Below, in pieces: positions 34,431 through 43,250 of a DNA stretch of 64,000 bases (positions are counted from its first letter, which is position 1; every line of letters begins with the position of its first letter). This DNA comes from Salegentibacter sp. Hel_I_6. GTDB taxonomy: Bacteria > Bacteroidota > Bacteroidia > Flavobacteriales > Flavobacteriaceae. Made by a program: the position numbers and the translations under genes. Below the pieces are notes generated by a model. That model did not search any database. It was not told the origin of the DNA and worked only from the letters and a program-made list of their open reading frames with translations. The stretch covers positions 2,666,001 through 2,730,000 of the forward strand of contig NZ_JQNQ01000001.1 of NCBI RefSeq assembly GCF_000745315.1. Reading direction: 5' to 3'.

Positions 34431-34466
34431 AAAAAAGGTGCCTCACAATGGGCACCTTTTTAATTT
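34431..34466 (+). terminator. Intrinsic terminator closing the division/cell-wall cluster
   Basis: AAAAAGGTGCC and GGCACCTTTTT form an 11-bp stem with an 8-base loop (TCACAATG), followed by T-rich sequence. It can also end the leftward gene on the right, since the A run precedes it. Confidence 0.85.
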
Positions 34467-34485
34467 TAATAAAATTGCTTCAGGT

Positions 34486-34686
34486 TTATTTATTTTCAGC
34501 CTGAATATCTTCGGTATCTTTTCTTCTTTTAATTAGGGAAATTCCTGAAATAAAGAAAATAAATCCAATAATTGCAAGCGCCCAGGGGCTTAACATAAGC
34601 GCAATACTTCCAAAAATTCCTAGAATTCCCATGACAAGAGCTATCGCCCCACCAATGGTTAAGATAATTCCTAAGATTTTAATCAT
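34486..34686 (-). CDS. Small two-pass membrane protein
   Basis: A 66-residue protein with two long hydrophobic segments, about 3-24 (ILGIILTIGGAIALVMGILG) and 27-52 (SIALMLSPWALAIIGFIFF). A charged tail follows (LIKRRKDTEDIQAENK). It is Gly-rich within the helices. No family is recognised and no function can be given. It stands alone between the ftsZ terminator and the pyrophosphatase gene. The clear membrane pattern and charged tail support a real gene. Confidence 0.65.
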   Translation of the reverse strand: MIKILGIILTIGGAIALVMGILGIFGSIALMLSPWALAIIGFIFFISGISLIKRRKDTEDIQAENK

Positions 34687-34776
34687 AACTAAAGTGTTTT
34701 GGTTAGGGAAATAAAGGTAGCCAAAGATTTGAAATTGTATGCGTGATTAACATTTATTAAAGAAATGGCGCGGTTT

Positions 34777-35385
34777 TCAAGGTTTTTTGAGCCACTTTTC
34801 TATTTCTTCAATTGCTTCGGTTTCATTTCCCCAGCCATCAATTTCTATTACCTGAGACTTATCGTAGAAGCTAAACCAGCTTTCCAGAATTTTGATTACT
34901 TCAGGATAATTTGAAGTAAAGCCCTGATAATTTTCTGTTTTTATAATTTGTGCTTTCAAGTCTGCAGGTATAGCAATGATCTTGTAATCCAGTTCCCCTT
35001 CATCTATTAGTTTAAAAACTGCGATAGGAATTATTCCAATAATGCTTCCGGTATTTTTACTTTCTCCAAGTATCAGGACATCTACGGCATCCCCATCACC
35101 ACCTTGCTCAGGATCTGAGAATGTTGATGGAATAAAACCATAATTGCCGGGATAAGGCAGGAAATCTATAATACGATCTTTACCTTCCCGTTGATCTACT
35201 AAAAACTTCTTTTTTGTTTTGTGGTATTCTATCTTTTTATTGGTACCGGCGGGAATTTCAATTACCGCCTGGAAATTTCCATTTTTAGATTTAGATGGAA
35301 TGTTCGCGAGGTCTTGAGAACTCTTGCAGCCTGCCAGCAGCAGTAAACCAATTATTAAGAAGTTATACGTGGGAAATTTCATCAT
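34777..35385 (-). CDS. Family I inorganic pyrophosphatase with lipoprotein signal
   Basis: A protein of 202 residues. The N-terminus FLIIGLLLLAGCKSSQ is a lipoprotein signal with Cys near residue 20. The rest is a type I pyrophosphatase: AVIEIPAGTNKKIEY, DRIIDFLPYPGNYGFIPSTF, the metal-binding GGDGDAVDVLILGE near 97-110, and LIDEGELDYKIIAIPAD. The signature DxDxxD is kept, although Ala replaces the usual Pro or Glu at the fourth position. The enzyme would therefore split pyrophosphate outside the cytoplasm, which is unusual for this family. It lies 5 bases after another lipoprotein gene and is probably cotranscribed with it. Confidence 0.88.
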   Translation of the reverse strand: MMKFPTYNFLIIGLLLLAGCKSSQDLANIPSKSKNGNFQAVIEIPAGTNKKIEYHKTKKKFLVDQREGKDRIIDFLPYPGNYGFIPSTFSDPEQGGDGDAVDVLILGESKNTGSIIGIIPIAVFKLIDEGELDYKIIAIPADLKAQIIKTENYQGFTSNYPEVIKILESWFSFYDKSQVIEIDGWGNETEAIEEIEKWLKKP

Positions 35386-35390
35386 TTAAT

Positions 35391-35948
35391 TTAATCCCAA
35401 TAGATCATAAAATATTTGATTTTCGCATCATCCGGAATTTGTGAAGCTCTTATTTTTGAATCGGTATCGTATCTTAGGTCTGATGGTAATTCTTTTTTAT
35501 CTATGGTGATATAAGTATTGATTTCATCTAGAAAAACTACTGCAGCGTTAAGAGTGTTTTCAATTCTTGAAATATTATAATCTTCTAGAATATCTTTAAA
35601 AGTACTCGCTGTACTTAAACCGCTTTTGGTTTCGTAGCGAGAATCCAGAACCCTTATATAACCAATTGTACTTGTAGAATCAAATTCCTGAAGGGGTTCT
35701 AGAACCATTAATGGTTTACCGCCTTTTTCAAACACTTTTATTTCGCTTGTTGCACGAAATTCTTCAACACCGCTTTTTTGCTTTATAAGAGAATCTTCAG
35801 CAAAAATAGAGTCTAATTGGTTAATCTTAATATGGCGGTGCACAGGACCCACCTGGTTAGCAGTAATTAAAAAAGGATTGTCTTCGTCTTTTTGGCATGA
35901 GGTTAGACCTAAAGTTAAGCCTAGAATAAGTAGCAATGATTTTTTCAT
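35391..35948 (-). CDS. Hypothetical lipoprotein
   Basis: A 185-residue protein with a lipoprotein signal (LLLILGLTLGLTSC, Cys near 18). The mature part is a soluble mixed alpha/beta protein that I do not recognise. It includes VFEKGGKPLMVLEPLQEFDS, a helix near KDILEDYNISRIENTLNA, and a C-terminal IKYFMIYWD. It sits just upstream of the lipoprotein pyrophosphatase, 5 bases apart. The HerA-like gene lies 25 bases further upstream in the same direction, so the three may form one transcript. No function is predicted. Confidence 0.7.
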   Translation of the reverse strand: MKKSLLLILGLTLGLTSCQKDEDNPFLITANQVGPVHRHIKINQLDSIFAEDSLIKQKSGVEEFRATSEIKVFEKGGKPLMVLEPLQEFDSTSTIGYIRVLDSRYETKSGLSTASTFKDILEDYNISRIENTLNAAVVFLDEINTYITIDKKELPSDLRYDTDSKIRASQIPDDAKIKYFMIYWD

Positions 35949-35973
35949 TTCTTAGATTGAATATTGATGATAT

Positions 35974-37503
35974 TTATTTTAATAATTTATTTAAAACTCC
36001 CATAACACCTCTTATAAATGTGGCACTGGTAAGCACTTTAATTACTGCTCCCTGGGTTTTATTAGTTGTCTTTCGGGACGTCTTACTGCTTGCTTTTTCG
36101 CGTTCTAAAGCTTCAGCTTCGGCTTTTTCTTTGGCTTCTTTAGCTTCAGCTTCATCTATTTTTTTATTTAATAATTCGTAAGCGCTTTCGCGATCTATTT
36201 CTTCATTATATTTTGCTCGTAATTTAGATTGTAGAACAAGTTCTTCGAGTTCGGTATCGGTTAAAATATCCATTCTACTCATTGGTGCTCTAAGCATTGT
36301 AGCTGCCAGGGCAGAAGGTCTTCCTTTTTCATCTAAAGCAGATACCAGGGCTTCTCCAATACCTAACGAAGTAAGCTCATTTTTGGTATCGTAATATTTT
36401 GAAATCGGATAATTTTCAGCCGATAATTTTATCGCTTTTCGGTCTTTTACAGTAAACGCCCGCAAGGCATGTTGAATTTTTAACCCCAACTGTCCCAATA
36501 CTTCCGAAGGAACATCTGTTGGATTTTGAGTTACAAAATAAAGGCCCACACCTTTAGACCGAATTAACTTTACAATACTTTCAATTTGATCCATTAATGC
36601 ACCCGAAGCTTCTTTGAAGATAAGATGAGCCTCGTCTATAAATAATATCAATTTAGGTTTATCGCTATCCCCTTCTTCAGGAAATGTAGTGTAAATTTCA
36701 GCTAATAAGCTTAGCATAAATGTTGAAAACAACTTTGGCTTATCCTGGATATCGGTTAGCCTCATGATATTTACGTACCCGTGGCCTTTTTCGTCTTTCC
36801 GGGTAAGATCGGTAACTTCAAAAGATTTTTCACCAAAAAAGCGTTCAGCGCCTTGCTGCTCGAGTGCAACAATTTTTCTTAGGATAGCACCGGTAGAAGC
36901 ACTGGAAATTCTTCCGTATTCATTTTCTATAGTTTCCTTTCCTTCCTTAGTTACATACTGAAGCATCTTTTTTAAATCCTTAAGATCCAGTAACGGTAAA
37001 TGATGATCGTCGCAGTATTTAAAAATAATAGCTAAAATCCCTTCCTGAGTGGGTGTGACATCTAAAATGCGAGATAAGAGAATGGGACCAAATTCGCTAA
37101 CCGTAGCTCTTAATCTTACGCCATCCTGTTCTGAAATTGTGAGAAATTCTACCGGGGATTTTGAACTTTCAAATGGAAATCCAAGTTTTTTATGACGTTC
37201 GTGTAAAAATTCTTCTCCAGCTGATTCCTTTGCGATTCCGCTAAGGTCACCTTTTACATCCATCAATAAAACAGGCACTCCTTTTTGAGAAAGGTTTTCA
37301 GCAAGAATTTGTAGGGTTTTAGATTTTCCTGTTCCGGTAGCCCCGGCTATAAGCCCGTGGCGGTTCATTGTTTTCAACGGAATTTTAACCGCAGCATCGG
37401 CAAAAGTTTCACCGTTAAGCATTGCGGCACCCAAATGGATATAATCGCCTTTAGGATTGTAGGCCTGGCTGATATGTTCTACAAACTCTTGTGTTTTATC
37501 CAC
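35974..37503 (-). CDS. HerA-like/DUF853 family ATPase
   Basis: A 509-residue P-loop ATPase of the HerA/FtsK superfamily. Walker A is AGATGTGKSKTLQILAENL near residue 53, and a VLLMDVKGDLSGIAKES segment follows near 78. Walker B is LILFIDEAHLIFKEASGALM near 288, and an Arg/Gln-containing sensor region is LYFVTQNPTDVPSEVLGQLG near 325. The C-terminal ~90 residues hold a Lys/Glu/Ala-rich coiled coil and then a short hydrophobic end. Length fits the DUF853 proteins, whose cellular role is unclear. No NurA nuclease is adjacent, so a HerA-NurA repair pair is not supported. Confidence 0.9.
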   Translation of the reverse strand: MDKTQEFVEHISQAYNPKGDYIHLGAAMLNGETFADAAVKIPLKTMNRHGLIAGATGTGKSKTLQILAENLSQKGVPVLLMDVKGDLSGIAKESAGEEFLHERHKKLGFPFESSKSPVEFLTISEQDGVRLRATVSEFGPILLSRILDVTPTQEGILAIIFKYCDDHHLPLLDLKDLKKMLQYVTKEGKETIENEYGRISSASTGAILRKIVALEQQGAERFFGEKSFEVTDLTRKDEKGHGYVNIMRLTDIQDKPKLFSTFMLSLLAEIYTTFPEEGDSDKPKLILFIDEAHLIFKEASGALMDQIESIVKLIRSKGVGLYFVTQNPTDVPSEVLGQLGLKIQHALRAFTVKDRKAIKLSAENYPISKYYDTKNELTSLGIGEALVSALDEKGRPSALAATMLRAPMSRMDILTDTELEELVLQSKLRAKYNEEIDRESAYELLNKKIDEAEAKEAKEKAEAEALEREKASSKTSRKTTNKTQGAVIKVLTSATFIRGVMGVLNKLLK

Positions 37504-37579
37504 GCTTCAAATTTTCTTAAAAATAAGAATTGTTGGGAATAATCGACAGTTTTAAGCCAATTTACTTTTTATGAAATAA

Positions 37580-38632
37580 TTATTTGACGGGGTTTTCCAG
37601 AAGTTCTATGCTTCCTTTTGTTGCGTTTATCTTCGCTTTCAGTCCATTAGGGATAGTAACATTATCGTCTATATGGCCAATCATCGCGCCTGAAAAGGCA
37701 GGGATATGCAATGGTTTTAGGTAATGGTCCAAAACTTCTTCCATCGTTAAAGAGCCATAACCGGAGCCGCCGGGATTACAGTTGGTGCATTTCCCGAAGA
37801 CAAAGCCGCTAATTTTGCCAAGTACGCCACCTAACTGTAACTGACTCATCATGCGGTCTACGGCATAAATTTGTTCGCCAACATCTTCTAAATAGAGGAT
37901 ATTGTTTTCCCAATCTGTAGGGAAATATTCAGATCCCATAATACCGGTAAGCACCGAGAGATTTCCGCCAATTAGTCTACCTGTAGCCTCGCCGGGTTGA
38001 ATGGTTCTAATGCGGTTTTTAGTTTGCACGAGGTTATCCCCTTTATCGGTAGGATTAGAAAAAGTGATTTTTTCCTTATCGAATAATAAACGTTTAAAAT
38101 GATCAAAACTGAAAGAGTTCCAAGTTGAAACCGCTAATGGACCGTGATAAGTAACCAGGCCGGTTTTTTCATAAATCGCCAAATGTATCGCAGTAATATC
38201 GCTATAACCTATAAAAATCTTGGGATTGTTTTTAATTGCTTTGTAATCTAATTTATCCAGAATTCTCGCCGCGCCAGATCCCCCACGGAGGGCCATAATC
38301 GCCTGAATAGTATCATCACGGAACATATTGTTTAATTCCTGCGCTCGTTCTTCATCGGTTCCTGCAAGATGGCCATAACGCCCTTTTACAAAAGCTCCAA
38401 ATTTCACCTTCAAACCCATTGCTTCCAGGTTTTCTTTGGCGATTTCGAAGGGTGCGGTTTCAAAAATTGCGCTGGAGGGACTAATAATTCCCACGGTATC
38501 TCCTTTTTTTAATCCTTTTGGAATTAAAACCGAATTGCTTGAAGGTGAAATTTTATCAATTCCTGTAAAATTTGCCAACGGGAAAGCTAAACTCCCCATT
38601 CCTAGATTTTGAATAAATTTTCTTCGTTGCAT
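37580..38632 (-). CDS. S66 family LD-carboxypeptidase, with twin-arginine-like signal
   Basis: The frame opens at 38671, but ATG 38630-38632 starts a clear export signal: MQRRKFIQNLGMGSLAFPLA, with an RRKFIQ twin-arginine-like motif. That gives 350 residues. The catalytic Ser is in the ALRGGSGAARILDKLDY segment. LAGTDEERAQELN is a family motif, the Glu is probably in NILYLEDVGEQIYAVDR, and the His is in AMIGHIDDNVTIPNG. S66 enzymes remove the terminal D-Ala from muropeptide tetrapeptides in recycling and are usually cytoplasmic. The signal suggests periplasmic action here. It lies 25 bases after the DacB-type gene. Confidence 0.88.
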   Translation of the reverse strand: MQRRKFIQNLGMGSLAFPLANFTGIDKISPSSNSVLIPKGLKKGDTVGIISPSSAIFETAPFEIAKENLEAMGLKVKFGAFVKGRYGHLAGTDEERAQELNNMFRDDTIQAIMALRGGSGAARILDKLDYKAIKNNPKIFIGYSDITAIHLAIYEKTGLVTYHGPLAVSTWNSFSFDHFKRLLFDKEKITFSNPTDKGDNLVQTKNRIRTIQPGEATGRLIGGNLSVLTGIMGSEYFPTDWENNILYLEDVGEQIYAVDRMMSQLQLGGVLGKISGFVFGKCTNCNPGGSGYGSLTMEEVLDHYLKPLHIPAFSGAMIGHIDDNVTIPNGLKAKINATKGSIELLENPVK

Positions 38633-38657
38633 TTGCAGTGTTTTAGGAGATTTAAAG

Positions 38658-39977
38658 TTAATAATTATCACGAATTTGGAGCAGTACCTTTTCCATTTCG
38701 GCTTTTAGTACTGAGGTTGGAATCGTGTAATTACTATTCATAAAACTGAAAATTAGAAGTTTGCCACTGTTCGTTTTCAGATATCCGCTAAGACTGTGAT
38801 TGTTCTTTAAAGTTCCGGTTTTAGCGAAAATATAAGGTTCATCAGCTTTATAATAATTTTTTATAGTACCCGAGTGACCTCCGGTTGGTAGCATATCTAG
38901 TAATTGCTCCTCGGGAACTTCAACTTTGATTTTTTGAAGCAATTTTACAATACTTCGTGGGGTAAAAAGATTATACCTTGAAAGCCCAGAACCATCATAC
39001 CACATAGGTTCGTCTGGTAAATCATTTAAATGATTATCCTTCATATACTCTATAGCGATATCAGATTTTAAGGTATCTGAAATTTTTCCGGCTGCCATAA
39101 TCAGGATTTGTTCAGCGATAAAATTATCACTTACCTTCAGCATTTCCTTATATATACTATCGCTGGGAATGCTATACATAGTTTTAGTAAGTTTTTTGTT
39201 TAATTCTGAATTTTGAACCAGGCTAACCGGTTTTTGAAGGGTATCTACTAGTAGTTTGATAAGAATTTTGGATGAATATTTAAAGGGTACAGATTGCGAA
39301 AAATCTGATTCTTTATTTTGATTGTTGAACTCAAACCGGTTACTAACCATATTCCGTCTAAGTCGGGAAGAACTAAGACTGTCTTTTACGCTTACCAAAG
39401 AGTCTGTAAAGATTTTTGGCCAAACCACGGGAAACTCCTTATTTTTTTCGAAATCAAATCCTATCATATTGCCATAAATAGGAAAGGCGGTGCGTTCTGC
39501 GGAATAGTATGCATTGTAATCGTCCCAGGCCCAACCGGGACCCTGATGTTTTTCGGTGTAAGTTGGAGTTACATAGGCGAGGTGATTTCCCCTATTTTTC
39601 AAAAACTCAAGGACTTTGGAATTGGGTAAATTTTCATTTAAAAAAGATGGATCTCCTGTAGCTTTAAAATAAAGGGTATCGTTTTGGATTTCATACTTAA
39701 GCGCGGGGACAGAATCTCCCAGGATTTTTAATCCGGCATAGAAAGTAAAAAGTTTAGTGTTAGAGGCCGGCGTGAAATATTTATTTGCGTTATGGCTATA
39801 AAGAGTGTCATTTTTTTCTGGATCAATAACTATAAAACCTACGAAGCCTTTTTGGAAAACAGGAGATTCCTTGAATATTTTGTCTAAGGGCTTGCGTATT
39901 TGTTGATGAGTAGCACAAGAACCAAAAATAATAATGGTTGAAAAAAACAGAATTTTAAAAATTAAGCGACTTCTCAC
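38658..39977 (-). CDS. dacB: S13 family D-alanyl-D-alanine carboxypeptidase/endopeptidase (PBP4 type), lipoprotein
   Basis: A 439-residue low-molecular-weight penicillin-binding protein. The N-terminal lipoprotein signal is FSTIIIFGSCATHQQ (Cys near 21). Active-site motifs are TPASNTKLFTFYAGL (SxxK near 73), YDGSGLSRYNLFTP (SxN-type SGL near 330) and FAKTGTLKNNHSLSGYL (KTG near 385). The region between the first two motifs carries the S13-type insertion. It trims or cleaves peptidoglycan cross-links in the periplasm. It is paired with the LD-carboxypeptidase gene directly downstream, which suggests a peptidoglycan-editing operon. Confidence 0.9.
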   Translation of the reverse strand: MRSRLIFKILFFSTIIIFGSCATHQQIRKPLDKIFKESPVFQKGFVGFIVIDPEKNDTLYSHNANKYFTPASNTKLFTFYAGLKILGDSVPALKYEIQNDTLYFKATGDPSFLNENLPNSKVLEFLKNRGNHLAYVTPTYTEKHQGPGWAWDDYNAYYSAERTAFPIYGNMIGFDFEKNKEFPVVWPKIFTDSLVSVKDSLSSSRLRRNMVSNRFEFNNQNKESDFSQSVPFKYSSKILIKLLVDTLQKPVSLVQNSELNKKLTKTMYSIPSDSIYKEMLKVSDNFIAEQILIMAAGKISDTLKSDIAIEYMKDNHLNDLPDEPMWYDGSGLSRYNLFTPRSIVKLLQKIKVEVPEEQLLDMLPTGGHSGTIKNYYKADEPYIFAKTGTLKNNHSLSGYLKTNSGKLLIFSFMNSNYTIPTSVLKAEMEKVLLQIRDNY

Positions 39978-40023
39978 AATTGTAAAATTTAGAATAGGTT
40001 TACATATTTTTAAAAAATTAGTA

Positions 40024-40031
40024 CAAAGTTA
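40024..40031 (-). promoter_or_regulatory. -7 promoter box (TAACTTTG on minus strand) of the dacB pair
   Basis: CAAAGTTA on the plus strand is an exact -7 consensus reading leftward, 47 bases before the dacB-type ATG. Confidence 0.55.
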
Positions 40032-40145
40032 AATTAATAATCAAGAAGTTAATAAAAGTTTAATTTTTAAGTGAACAAATTTGTTTAGGTATTGCGCTTT
40101 TCGGTATATTTAAGTTATAATTCAGAAAACTTTAACACAAAAGGA

Positions 40146-43100
40146 ATGAGAAACAAATTTACAATTATGGCTTTGCTGGCTTTTTTTCAAGTTACAGGGA
40201 TGTTTGCCCAGCAGCAAGAAGTGACCGGAACGGTTACCGTGGCCAGTGATGGAATGCCTTTACCGGGGGTAAATGTTCTGGTAAAGGGGACAAATGACGG
40301 GACTGTAACAGATATGGATGGTAATTACGCTATCGAAGTGCCAGAAGATGCAGTTTTAGTATTTTCTTCTTTAGGTTTTGAGAGGCAGGAACAATCGGTT
40401 AATGGGCGTAGTGTGATCAACGTACAATTAAGTGAAGATCTAGAGGGTCTTGATGAAGTTGTGGTGACTTCTTTTGGAATTGAAAGAGAGAAAAAAGCAC
40501 TTGGTTACGCGGTACAGGAAGTAAAAGGCGAAGATATTGTTAAGACGAATCAGCCTAATATTGTAAATGCACTTCAGGGACAAACTGCCGGTGTTCAAAT
40601 TACAAATTCTGGGGGTGCACCGGGACAGAGCGCACGGATAATTATTCGAGGAGTGAACTCTCTCGATCCTAATGCAGATAACCAACCTCTATTTGTTATT
40701 GATGGGGTGCCAGTAGATAACTCTACTACAGAAAGTGGTAATACACCCCGTGGCTTATCTAACCGGGCCGCCGATATTAACCCTAACGATATTGAATCTA
40801 TGAACGTACTAAAAGGTGCGGCTGCAACAGCACTTTACGGGGTTAGAGCAGCAAATGGTGCGGTAATTATTACTACAAAGAAAGGTAAAGAAGGTGCTGT
40901 TCGTATTAATGTGAACAGTACCGTGGGTTTTGAAGAAGTAAATCGATACCCTAAAATTCAGGATGTCTATGGTCAGGGTTTTGGAGGAGTTTACGATCCT
41001 AATTCATTTTGGCCAAACTGGGGTCCTTCTATAGATGAGATTAGGGAAATAGATCCTGATGCCGAGATTAATGATATTTGGAGAGATGCTATGAGAACTG
41101 GAGTGCAAATTGATAATTCTTTCAGTATTTCTGGTGGTAATGAGAAAGCCAATTTTTATGCTTCTTTAAATAACCTGGATCAGGAAGGTATTATCCCTTT
41201 TAGTAATTGGGGGAGAACTTCGGCAAGATTAAATGGGCAGTTGAAGTTTAACGATAAATTTAAGGTGGCCGGAAATATGAATTATACTATTTCTGGAGGT
41301 AATCGGGTACCACATGATCGTTTTATGGAGCGTATGGTTTATAATTCTCCTATGCAGGATATTAATGATTATATAAATGAAGACGGTACAATGAAAACTG
41401 TTGGGGGTAATACGAACCCTATTTACGATGCCCGCTTTAGTACCTTTGAGGATGAGGTGAACCGAATAATTGGAAACCTTCAATTTACCTATAGCCCTTT
41501 TGAATGGATGGATGTTAATTATTTAATAGGTACCGATTTTTATACTGATTCCCGAACAGAAATTACTCCGGGTCCTTTAGGTATTGATGGTGAAGTTGCT
41601 TTAAGTTCACAGGGTTTTATTACCGAAACAAGAATAGAAAGTAGGGATATTAACTCTAACTTATTTGTGACACTAAAAAAGCAATGGGACGATAAATGGA
41701 ACACCACTTTACGATTTGGGAACGATGTTTTTGAGCGCGATTACAGCAGGGTAGAAGCCACTGGAGAGAATTTTGTAATTCCGCAATTTTATGATTTAAG
41801 CTATGCAAGTCAAATATCAAACTCACAGGATAAACGCAAGAAAAGACTGGTAGGTTTGTATGGGGATCTTATGGTAGATTATGACGATATGTTGTTTCTT
41901 AATATTACAGGAAGAAACGACTGGACTTCTACTTTGCCACAAGGGAATAATTCATTCTTTTATCCCTCTATAAACTTAGGTTTTGTCTTTACAGAAGCTT
42001 TTGAAATTCCTGAAGCGCTTTCTTATGGTAAATTTAGAGCTTCTTATGCCGAAGTGGGTAAGGATACCGATCCTTATAGAATAGGCCAGACCTATACCTC
42101 ACCAGATATTTTCCCATTAGGAGGCGAAGTTGGCTTTACACGATTTAGCCAATTTGGAGATTTAGCGCTAAAACCGGAAAGAACTACATCTATAGAATTT
42201 GGTACAGATCTTAGATTCTTCGGAAATAGACTGGGAATAGATTTTACCTGGTACAAATCTAATAGTAAAGATCAAATTATTCCTGTTCCGGTTTCTGAGT
42301 CTTCTGGTTTTTCAACCTTTATTACCAATGCCGGGGAAATTGAAAACCAGGGTGTAGAATTTATCATTTCTGGTAATCCTATTAGAACTGAAGATTTTAC
42401 CTGGAATATTGCCTTAAATGCTGCCTATAATCAAAACGAAGTAGTAAGTATTAGGGAAGGAATAGAACAAATTCAGGTGGGAAGCCAATTTGGTTATGTA
42501 GGAAGTACAGTGACAATGCAGCTTATTGAAGGGGAAGCTTATGGTAATATTTTTGGAAGTAGTTATGAACGTTTTGGAGCCGACGAAAATAGTATTTTTC
42601 TAAATGAGGATCTGCCCGTTGTTATAGGTGAAAATGGATTCCCGGTAAGAAATGGATCTCAATTAGTTCTAGGGAATTCTACCCCAAAATGGATTGGTGG
42701 TTTGAAAAACGATTTTACATATAAGAACTTTGATTTTTCATTCTTAATTGATTTTAGAACAGGTCTGCAACAATACAGTCAATATGATAACTTTTTCTCT
42801 GCCTTTGGTATTTCTGAATATACCTTAGATAGAAACGATACTCGTGTTTTTAATGGAGTACTTGCAAATGGCTCTCCAAATACTCAGGAAGTTTGGCTTG
42901 GGCAGGGAGTTGGCCCTGATGGAAGGGATTATGGAGCAGGTTTCTATAGAAATAGTTATCGTGGGGTGAGTGAAAATTTTGTTCACGATGCTTCTTTCAT
43001 AAAACTTAGAAACATTTCTTTAGGCTATAATTTTGGTGATAATGTTTTAAACTCGATTGGCTTCCTTCAAAGCGCTAGATTTTCAGTAGCGGCCAATAAC

Positions 43101-43238
43101 ATTATACTATATACGCCCTGGGACGGTTTTGATCCGGAATCATTTAGTGCCGGTGCCGGTGGAAATGCTACAGGCTTTACAGGACTGGGATACCCTGGAG
43201 TGCATAGCTTGTTTTTTACTCTTAACTTAGGTTTATAA
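40146..43238 (+). CDS. SusC/RagA family TonB-dependent outer-membrane transporter
   Basis: The frame opens at 40092, but ATG 40146, preceded by AAAGG, starts a signal peptide (FTIMALLAFFQVTGMFAQ). That gives 1030 residues. The CarboxypepD-reg-like domain follows (VTGTVTVASDGMPLPGVNVL, FSSLGFERQE). Then comes the plug, with EVVVTSFGIEREKKALGYAV, NIVNALQGQTAGVQI and IIIRGVNSLDPNADNQPLF. A 22-strand barrel ends in SLFFTLNLGL. It pairs with the SusD-type lipoprotein 12 bases downstream to bind and import an oligomer. The substrate is unknown; no glycoside hydrolase is adjacent, whereas a carboxypeptidase is. Confidence 0.95.
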   Translation: MRNKFTIMALLAFFQVTGMFAQQQEVTGTVTVASDGMPLPGVNVLVKGTNDGTVTDMDGNYAIEVPEDAVLVFSSLGFERQEQSVNGRSVINVQLSEDLEGLDEVVVTSFGIEREKKALGYAVQEVKGEDIVKTNQPNIVNALQGQTAGVQITNSGGAPGQSARIIIRGVNSLDPNADNQPLFVIDGVPVDNSTTESGNTPRGLSNRAADINPNDIESMNVLKGAAATALYGVRAANGAVIITTKKGKEGAVRINVNSTVGFEEVNRYPKIQDVYGQGFGGVYDPNSFWPNWGPSIDEIREIDPDAEINDIWRDAMRTGVQIDNSFSISGGNEKANFYASLNNLDQEGIIPFSNWGRTSARLNGQLKFNDKFKVAGNMNYTISGGNRVPHDRFMERMVYNSPMQDINDYINEDGTMKTVGGNTNPIYDARFSTFEDEVNRIIGNLQFTYSPFEWMDVNYLIGTDFYTDSRTEITPGPLGIDGEVALSSQGFITETRIESRDINSNLFVTLKKQWDDKWNTTLRFGNDVFERDYSRVEATGENFVIPQFYDLSYASQISNSQDKRKKRLVGLYGDLMVDYDDMLFLNITGRNDWTSTLPQGNNSFFYPSINLGFVFTEAFEIPEALSYGKFRASYAEVGKDTDPYRIGQTYTSPDIFPLGGEVGFTRFSQFGDLALKPERTTSIEFGTDLRFFGNRLGIDFTWYKSNSKDQIIPVPVSESSGFSTFITNAGEIENQGVEFIISGNPIRTEDFTWNIALNAAYNQNEVVSIREGIEQIQVGSQFGYVGSTVTMQLIEGEAYGNIFGSSYERFGADENSIFLNEDLPVVIGENGFPVRNGSQLVLGNSTPKWIGGLKNDFTYKNFDFSFLIDFRTGLQQYSQYDNFFSAFGISEYTLDRNDTRVFNGVLANGSPNTQEVWLGQGVGPDGRDYGAGFYRNSYRGVSENFVHDASFIKLRNISLGYNFGDNVLNSIGFLQSARFSVAANNIILYTPWDGFDPESFSAGAGGNATGFTGLGYPGVHSLFFTLNLGL

Positions 43239-43250
43239 AAAATACTGAAT

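Noticed and set aside
35974..37503. HerA-like gene as part of a HerA-based defence system
   Set aside because: No NurA, Sir2 or other defence partner is adjacent, the neighbours are lipoproteins and wall enzymes, and the sequence fits the widespread DUF853 type.
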